DNA from: Xanthomonas maliensis
GTDB taxonomy: Bacteria; Pseudomonadota; Gammaproteobacteria; Xanthomonadales; Xanthomonadaceae
Direction of reading: 5' to 3'
Assembly (NCBI RefSeq): GCF_009192945.1
Contig: NZ_NSET01000087.1
Location: 1-55,263 of the forward strand
Length of the DNA stretch: 55,263 nucleotides
Shown here one piece after another: positions 50,622 to 55,263 of this stretch (the first letter of the stretch is position 1; every line of letters starts with the position of its first letter). The notes below the pieces were generated by a model. It ran no database searches, was not told the origin of the DNA, and saw nothing but the letters and a program-made list of their open reading frames with translations. Made by a program: the position numbers and the translations under genes.

Positions 50622-50754
50622 GCTGGCACCACGCCGCCCCCGACGGGGACGGCGTGGAACCCGCATGGCATAATTCCCGGCTGTTCCGCTCCGGCGGTAC
50701 CTGAATGGCGAGTGCGTCGAGGGGCGCGCTGGCACCAACCCTAGGATGCACTCC

Positions 50755-51105
50755 ATGAATTTGCTCGATTTGCTGATCCCCGCCGCTCAGGCGCAGGCCA
50801 CCGGTGGCGCGCCGGCCGCCGGTCCGATGGGGCTGTCGACCTTCGCCTTGCCGATCATCCTGATCGCGGTGATGTACTTCCTGATGATCCGCCCGCAGAT
50901 GAAGCGGCAGAAGGAGCACAAGGCGCTGCTGGACAAGCTCTCTCGCGGCGACGAGGTGATCACCGCCGGCGGCGTGGCCGGCGTGATCAGCGATATCGGC
51001 GACAACTTCATCACGGTGGAAGTGGCCGACAACGTGCGCATCCGCGTGCAGAAGAGCGCTGTCGGTCACGTGTTGCCCAAGGGCACGCTGAAGTCCGCCA
51101 ACTGA
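50755..51105 (+). CDS. yajC: Preprotein translocase subunit YajC
   Basis: A 116-aa inner-membrane accessory of the SecDF complex. After a short Ala/Gly-rich N-terminus, one membrane segment (LPIILIAVMYFLMI) is followed by RPQMKRQKEHKALLDKL and the soluble domain with RGDEVITAGGVAGVISDIGD. AGGA eight bases before ATG 50755 supports that start; the in-frame ATG at 50746 has no spaced binding site. It precedes secD by 56 bp. Confidence 0.96.
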   Translation: MNLLDLLIPAAQAQATGGAPAAGPMGLSTFALPIILIAVMYFLMIRPQMKRQKEHKALLDKLSRGDEVITAGGVAGVISDIGDNFITVEVADNVRIRVQKSAVGHVLPKGTLKSAN

Positions 51106-51161
51106 GTCGTTTCCCCTAAGCTAGGCGCGGCGCCGGGACGGTGCCGCGCGGGACTGTCGCA

Positions 51162-53006
51162 ATGCTCGAATTTCCTCGCTGGAAGTATTTCCTGATCCTG
51201 CTGGTGCTGGCCGTCAGCGCGCTCTATGCGCTGCCCAACGTCTACCAGAAAGACCCGTCGGTGCAGATCACCGCCAGTCGCGGCGCACAGCTCGACGATG
51301 CGTTGCGCAGCCGGATCACCACCGCGCTGAGCGCTGCCGGGGTCACGCCCAAGGCGATCACCACCGAAGGCCAAAGCCTGATGGTGCGCCTGCCGACGCT
51401 GCAGGCGCAGACCCGGGCCAACGATGTGCTGCGCCAGCAACTGGGCGAGAACTACACGGTGGCGCTGAACCTGGCCTCCACCGTGCCGGATTGGCTGGCC
51501 AAGCTGGGCGGCAAGCCCATGGTGCTGGGTCTGGATCTGGTCGGCGGCGTGCACTTCGCCATGCAGGTGGACCAGAAGGCGGCGCTGGAAAAGCGGCTGG
51601 ACGGCTTTGCCGAGGATATCCGCACCACCTTGCGCGATAACCGCCTCGGCTACCGCGCGGTGGAGCGCCGCGGCGACAACAGCATCCAGGTCAGCCTGGC
51701 CGATGGCGTCGACGTCAATCAGGCGCGGGCCGCGCTGGCCAAGGCGCAGCCGACCCTGGTCTACAACGTCAGTGGCCAGAACATCGGCGTGAGCGTGCCC
51801 GAGGCCGAGCTCAAGCAGATCGCCTCCGGTGCGATCGAGCAGAACCTGACCACCTTGCGCAACCGCGTCAACGAACTGGGCGTGGCCGAGCCGATCATCC
51901 AGCGCCAGGGCGAGGACCGCATCGTGGTCGAGCTGCCTGGCGTGCAGGACACCGCCGAGGCCAAGCGCCTGATCGGCGCCACCGCGACGCTGGAATTCCG
52001 CGGCGTGGTCGAGGGCAATGCCGAAGACGCCGTGCGCACCGGCACCATCCCGCCGGAAGCCAAGGTCTACCGCATCCGCGACACCGGCGCGCCGGTGTTG
52101 CTCAACAAGCGTGTGCTGGTGTCCGGCGACCAGATGGTCAACGCCACCGTCAGCACCGACCAGAACGGCATGCCGGCGGTGGCGGTGACGCTCAATAACG
52201 TGGCCGGTCAACGCATGCTCGACTACACCAGCGCCAATGTCGGCAAGCTGATGTCGGTGGTGTATATCGAGCGCATTCCCACCGTGACCATGGTCGACGG
52301 CAAGGAAGTGCGCAGCGTGCGTGTCAAGGAAGAGGCGCTGGCGCCGACTCGCATCGCCGGCGTGTTCGGCAAGAATTTCCAGACCACCGGCCTGGAGAAG
52401 ACCGAAGCGGAGAATCTCGCCAAGCTGCTGCGTGCCGGTTCGCTGGCCGCGCCGATGGATTTCGTCGAGGAATACGTGATCGGCCCGAGCCTGGGTGCGG
52501 AGAACGTCGAGCGTGGCGTCACCGCGGTGGTGTTCTCGTTCCTGTTCACCCTGGTGTTCTTCACCATCTACTACCGCGTGTTCGGCGCGATCACCTCGGT
52601 GGCGTTGTTGTTCAACCTGCTGATCGTGGTGGCGGTGATGTCGCTGTTCGGTGCGACCATGACCTTGCCCGGCTTTGCCGGCCTGGCGCTGTCGGTCGGC
52701 CTGTCGGTGGACGCCAACGTGCTGATCAATGAGCGTATCCGCGAAGAGTTGCGACTGGGGATGCCGGCCAAGTCGGCCATCGCGGCCGGCTACGAGAAGG
52801 CTGGCGGCACCATTCTGGACGCCAATCTGACCGGTCTGATCGTCGGCGTGGCGCTGTACGCCTTCGGTACCGGTCCGTTGAAGGGCTTCGCACTGACCAT
52901 GATCATCGGCATCTTCGCCTCGATGTTCACCGCGATCACCGTGTCGCGGGCGATGGCCCAGCTGCTGTATGGCTCGCGCAAGAAGATCAAGTCGGTGGCG
53001 ATCTGA
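51162..53006 (+). CDS. secD: Protein-export membrane protein SecD
   Basis: A 614-aa RND-type subunit that uses the proton gradient to help pull proteins across the inner membrane. It has an N-terminal membrane segment (KYFLILLVLAVSALYALP), LGLDLVGGVHFAMQVD, the large periplasmic P1 domain (about 60-440, NLTTLRNRVNELGVAEP), and five C-terminal membrane helices. The latter hold the conserved GLSVDANVLINERIREEL block with the essential Asp, and GLIVGVALYAFGTGPLKGF. It begins MLEFPRWKYF at 51162; an in-frame upstream start would add seven residues. secF follows 102 bp later. Confidence 0.97.
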   Translation: MLEFPRWKYFLILLVLAVSALYALPNVYQKDPSVQITASRGAQLDDALRSRITTALSAAGVTPKAITTEGQSLMVRLPTLQAQTRANDVLRQQLGENYTVALNLASTVPDWLAKLGGKPMVLGLDLVGGVHFAMQVDQKAALEKRLDGFAEDIRTTLRDNRLGYRAVERRGDNSIQVSLADGVDVNQARAALAKAQPTLVYNVSGQNIGVSVPEAELKQIASGAIEQNLTTLRNRVNELGVAEPIIQRQGEDRIVVELPGVQDTAEAKRLIGATATLEFRGVVEGNAEDAVRTGTIPPEAKVYRIRDTGAPVLLNKRVLVSGDQMVNATVSTDQNGMPAVAVTLNNVAGQRMLDYTSANVGKLMSVVYIERIPTVTMVDGKEVRSVRVKEEALAPTRIAGVFGKNFQTTGLEKTEAENLAKLLRAGSLAAPMDFVEEYVIGPSLGAENVERGVTAVVFSFLFTLVFFTIYYRVFGAITSVALLFNLLIVVAVMSLFGATMTLPGFAGLALSVGLSVDANVLINERIREELRLGMPAKSAIAAGYEKAGGTILDANLTGLIVGVALYAFGTGPLKGFALTMIIGIFASMFTAITVSRAMAQLLYGSRKKIKSVAI

Positions 53007-53108
53007 TCGCGTGGGCCTCCCCAGGGGCCCACGTCGCGCAGCACGCAAGCCCGCTGGCACGAACCCGCACCTCGGTGTGCGGGTCCAACACATGAAGAGC
53101 TGGATGCA

Positions 53109-54077
53109 ATGAAAATTTTTCCGCTTCATCTGATTCCCAACGACACCAAGATCGACTTCATGCGCCACCGCAAGCCGGTGCTGGCGCTGATGGTGGTCCT
53201 GCTGGTGGCCTCGTTCGCCATCATCGGCCTGAAGGGTTTCAACTACGCGCTGGAGTTCACCGGCGGCACCGTGGTGCGTACGCACTTCGCCAAGCCGGTG
53301 GACGTGGACCAGGTCCGCGCCCAGTTGGATCGCGCTGGCTTCGAGAACGCGCAGGTGCAGAACGTCGGCGGCGGCAACGATGTGATGATTCGCCTGCAGC
53401 CGCATGGCGAGCACAACAATGCCGACGATGCCGCCCGTAGCGTGGCCGAGGATGTGCGCAAGGTGGTCGATAGTCCGGCCAACCCCGCCACCGTGCAGCC
53501 GGGCGAGTTCGTCGGCCCGCAGGTCGGCAAGGACCTGGCGATGAACGGCGTCTACGCGACGATTTTCATGTTGGTGGGCTTCCTGATCTACATCGCCTTC
53601 CGCTTCGAGTGGAAATTCGCGATGGTGGCCAGCCTGACCGCCTTCTTCGACCTGATCCTGACCGTGGCCTACATGTCGTTGCTCGGCCGTGAGTTCGACC
53701 TCACCGTGCTGGCGGGTCTGTTGTCGGTGATGGGCTTTGCGATCAACGACATCATCGTGGTGTTCGATCGCGTCCGTGAAAACTTCCGCAGCCTGCGGGT
53801 CGAACCGCTGGAAGTGCTGAACCGCTCGATCAACCAGACCCTGTCGCGCACGGTGATCACCGCGGTGATGTTCTTCCTGTCGGCGTTGGCGCTGTACATC
53901 TACGGCGGCGCCTCGATGGAAGGCCTGGCCGAGACCCATATGGTCGGCGCGGTGATCGTGGTGATCTCTTCGGTGATCGTTGCGGTCCCGATGTTGAGCA
54001 TCGGTCCGTTCGCGGTGACCAAGCAGGATCTGCTGCCCAAGGCCAAGGATGTGGAGGCGCTGGCGCGGCGTCCCTGA
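53109..54077 (+). CDS. secF: Protein-export membrane protein SecF
   Basis: A 322-aa partner of SecD. The N-terminal cytoplasmic/first membrane segment (KPVLALMVVLLVASFAIIGL) is followed by the signature NYALEFTGGTVVRTHF and a shorter periplasmic domain. Helices carry EFDLTVLAGLLSVMGFAIND, IIVVFDRVRENF and LNRSINQTLSRTVITAVMF. It ends the yajC-secD-secF operon, followed 25 bp later by an intrinsic terminator. Confidence 0.97.
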   Translation: MKIFPLHLIPNDTKIDFMRHRKPVLALMVVLLVASFAIIGLKGFNYALEFTGGTVVRTHFAKPVDVDQVRAQLDRAGFENAQVQNVGGGNDVMIRLQPHGEHNNADDAARSVAEDVRKVVDSPANPATVQPGEFVGPQVGKDLAMNGVYATIFMLVGFLIYIAFRFEWKFAMVASLTAFFDLILTVAYMSLLGREFDLTVLAGLLSVMGFAINDIIVVFDRVRENFRSLRVEPLEVLNRSINQTLSRTVITAVMFFLSALALYIYGGASMEGLAETHMVGAVIVVISSVIVAVPMLSIGPFAVTKQDLLPKAKDVEALARRP

Positions 54078-54098
54078 TTCGGACTGGCAGCATTGGAA

Positions 54099-54133
54099 CA
54101 AAAAGACCGCGCATGGCGCGGTCTTTTTGTTTT
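54099..54133 (+). terminator. Intrinsic terminator of the sec operon
   Basis: AACAAAAAGACCGCGC and GCGCGGTCTTTTTGTT form a long stem around ATG, followed by further T residues. It lies 25 bases after the secF stop and is a textbook rho-independent terminator. Confidence 0.9.
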
Positions 54134-54201
54134 TGCCCTTCCTGTGGATGGTTTCAGCTCCTAGTCTTGCTGCCGCTTCGCGTTGCCGTGGTTTTGCCTT
54201 T

Positions 54202-54459
54202 GAGCTTTCGCTCGTGCCCTTTGCTTTCCGTCCCCCATGCCGCAGCGGCAAGCCGGATGGATACAACTCGCAGGGCGTCGCGCAAGGATGCGCGGCGTTT
54301 TTGTAAGGGACAGCGATGTCCCTTACAAAATTTCCATCTGGCTTGCGTACCCGGAGCGCGTAGCGCGCAGGGGCGCGAGGACGGGGTGTGCTTTCTTTGG
54401 TTACTTTTCTTTGCACAAGCAAAGAAAGTGACTCGGCCCCCGGAGGGGGGCGAAAGCTC
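54202..54459 (+). repeat. Hairpin-rich 258-bp repeat, unit 1
   Basis: The unit is bounded by GAGCTTTCG (54202-54210) and its complement CGAAAGCTC (54451-54459). Inside are hairpin A (CGTCGCGCA/TGCGCGGCG at 54276-54297, one G-T wobble), hairpin B (14-bp stem at 54299-54330 with a GCGA loop), hairpin C (9-bp stem TTTCTTTGC/GCAAAGAAA at 54406-54427, loop ACAA) and a C5/G5 hairpin (54437-54449). The unit recurs twice downstream. Short frames in it are repeat-encoded and not credible genes. Confidence 0.85.
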
Positions 54460-54514
54460 TGCATGTGTCGGTGTGCGCGGCTTAGGCGTCAGCCCGTCTT
54501 GGACTTTAGCCTTT

Positions 54515-54772
54515 GAGCTTTCGCTCGTGCTCTTGGTTTTCCATCCCCCATACCGCAGCGGCAAGCCGGATGGATACAACCCGCAGGGCGTCGCGCAAGG
54601 ATGCGCGACGTTTTTGTAAGGGACAGGGATGTCCCTTACAAAAATTTCCATCTGGCTTGCGTACCCGGAGCGCGCAGCGCGGAGGGGCGCGAGGACGGGG
54701 TGTGCTTTCTTTGGTTACTTTCTTTGCACAAGCAAAGAAAGTGACTCGGCCCCCGGAGGGGGACGAAAGCTC
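54515..54772 (+). repeat. Hairpin-rich 258-bp repeat, unit 2
   Basis: Same length and boundaries as unit 1 (GAGCTTTCG at 54515, CGAAAGCTC at 54764-54772). Hairpin A is perfect (CGTCGCGCA-AGGA-TGCGCGACG, 54589-54610) and runs into TTTTT, so it has terminator form. Hairpin B has a 15-bp stem with a GGGA loop (54611-54644). Hairpin C has 11 bp (54717-54742). The last hairpin is CCCCC-GGA-GGGGG (54750-54762). Confidence 0.87.
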
Positions 54773-54917
54773 TGCATGTATCGATGTGCACGATCTAGGC
54801 GTCGGCTCCGTTTTGGATGTCCTTTCGGCTGGCTAATCCCGTTGCTCTTTGCCTCGAATCAAGGGCCTTTGCTCGCATCCCATCCAGCACACGTCTTCGG
54901 CTTCGGCTTTAGCCTTT

Positions 54918-55174
54918 GAGCTTTCGCTCGTGCCTTTGGTTTTCATCCCCCCCATACCGCAGCGGCAAGCCGGATGGATACAACCCGCAGGGCGTCGCGC
55001 ATGGATGCGCGACGTTTTTGTAAGGGACAGGGATGTCCCTTACAAAAATTTCCATCTGGCTTGCGTACCCGGAGCGCGTAGCGCGGAGGGGCGCGAGGAC
55101 GGGGTGTGCTTTCTTTGTTTACTTTCTTTGCACAAGCAAAGAAAGTGACTCGCGCCCGAAGGGCGTGAACGCTC
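54918..55174 (+). repeat. Hairpin-rich repeat, unit 3
   Basis: Third copy of about 257 bp. It begins GAGCTTTCG (54918) and ends in a diverged GAACGCTC. Hairpin A (54993-55014, loop TGGA), hairpin B (55015-55048, loop GGGA, 15-bp stem) and hairpin C (55121-55146, 11 bp) are kept. The fourth hairpin has changed sequence but stays paired: CGCCC-GAA-GGGCG (55053-55065) in place of CCCCC-GGA-GGGGG. Confidence 0.85.
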
Positions 55175-55203
55175 TTGGCTTCCGTTTTTCAACGGCTATG
55201 GTG

Positions 55204-55255
55204 ACTCACGCTCAAAACTCACGCTCAAAACTCACGCTCAAAACTCACGCTCAAA
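55204..55255 (+). repeat. Tandem array of a 13-bp unit
   Basis: Four perfect head-to-tail copies of ACTCACGCTCAAA, followed by a diverging copy (ATTCAGGC) that runs off the window end. The array starts about 30 bp after the third hairpin-rich repeat, so both repeat types occupy the same non-coding zone. Confidence 0.9.
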
Positions 55256-55263
55256 ATTCAGGC

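Noticed and set aside
51066..54464. 1132-codon minus-strand frame opposite yajC-secD-secF
   Set aside because: His/Gln/Arg-rich mirror of a well-conserved operon, as expected in high-G+C DNA; no domain or start signal.
54113..55148. Several 60-170-codon frames across the right-end repeats
   Set aside because: They are translations of the hairpin-rich repeat, with the same peptide pieces recurring; no signal for translation.

Overview
The window looks like the chromosome of a Xanthomonas (plant-associated Xanthomonadaceae). The evidence is the high G+C content, the queA-tgt-yajC-secD-secF order, three large TonB-dependent receptors next to plant-wall enzymes, and an orphan VgrG-type T6SS island. 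I saw no tRNA, rRNA, CRISPR array or phage.

Layout. (1) About 205-22513 is an arabinofuranoside/glycoprotein utilisation locus. It holds an S53 endopeptidase (minus strand), a Tat-exported (alpha/alpha)6-like hydrolase of unassigned family, a TonB receptor, a GH121-like beta-L-arabinobiosidase, a GH43 arabinofuranosidase, a DPP-IV-type S9 peptidase, a second TonB receptor and a Tat-exported GH127 beta-L-arabinofuranosidase. The combination fits stripping of Hyp-linked arabino-oligosaccharides from extensin-type plant cell-wall glycoproteins, with the peptidases handling the proline-rich backbone. (2) About 22613-29916 is a type VI secretion cargo island: VgrG, a DUF2169 adaptor, a PAAR-like/lipase effector with an ankyrin lipoprotein as probable immunity protein, and a pre-toxin/HNH-like nuclease effector with its own small immunity gene. 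(3) About 30047-36425 is mostly housekeeping: htpG, rsmD, coaD, a lipoprotein, a YfhL-type ferredoxin, gamma-glutamyltransferase and a small unknown gene. (4) About 36843-39843 holds an IS1595-type transposase remnant, a GH9 cellulase and upp. (5) About 39925-45039 is a TonB receptor / phytase-like lipoprotein / purple-acid-phosphatase-like operon, preceded by a three-repeat Pho-box-like site. (6) About 45212-48102 holds a GT32-like glycosyltransferase, a class III aminotransferase and a divergent Lrp/AsnC regulator with a palindrome between the last two. (7) About 48228-54077 is queA, tgt, yajC, secD and secF, ending in a strong intrinsic terminator. (8) From 54202 to the window end lie three copies of a ~258-bp hairpin-rich repeat and the start of a 13-bp tandem array.

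How the parts cooperate. The receptors of region 1 would import arabino-oligosaccharides or glycopeptides released by the exported glycosidases and peptidases. Region 5 would hydrolyse organic phosphate esters when phosphate is scarce. Region 2 is a contact-dependent antibacterial module with two toxin/antitoxin pairs. The non-coding repeats at the right end have GNRA tetraloops and a compensatory base-pair change, which suggests a structured, mobile or transcribed RNA element. They are the least explained part of the window.
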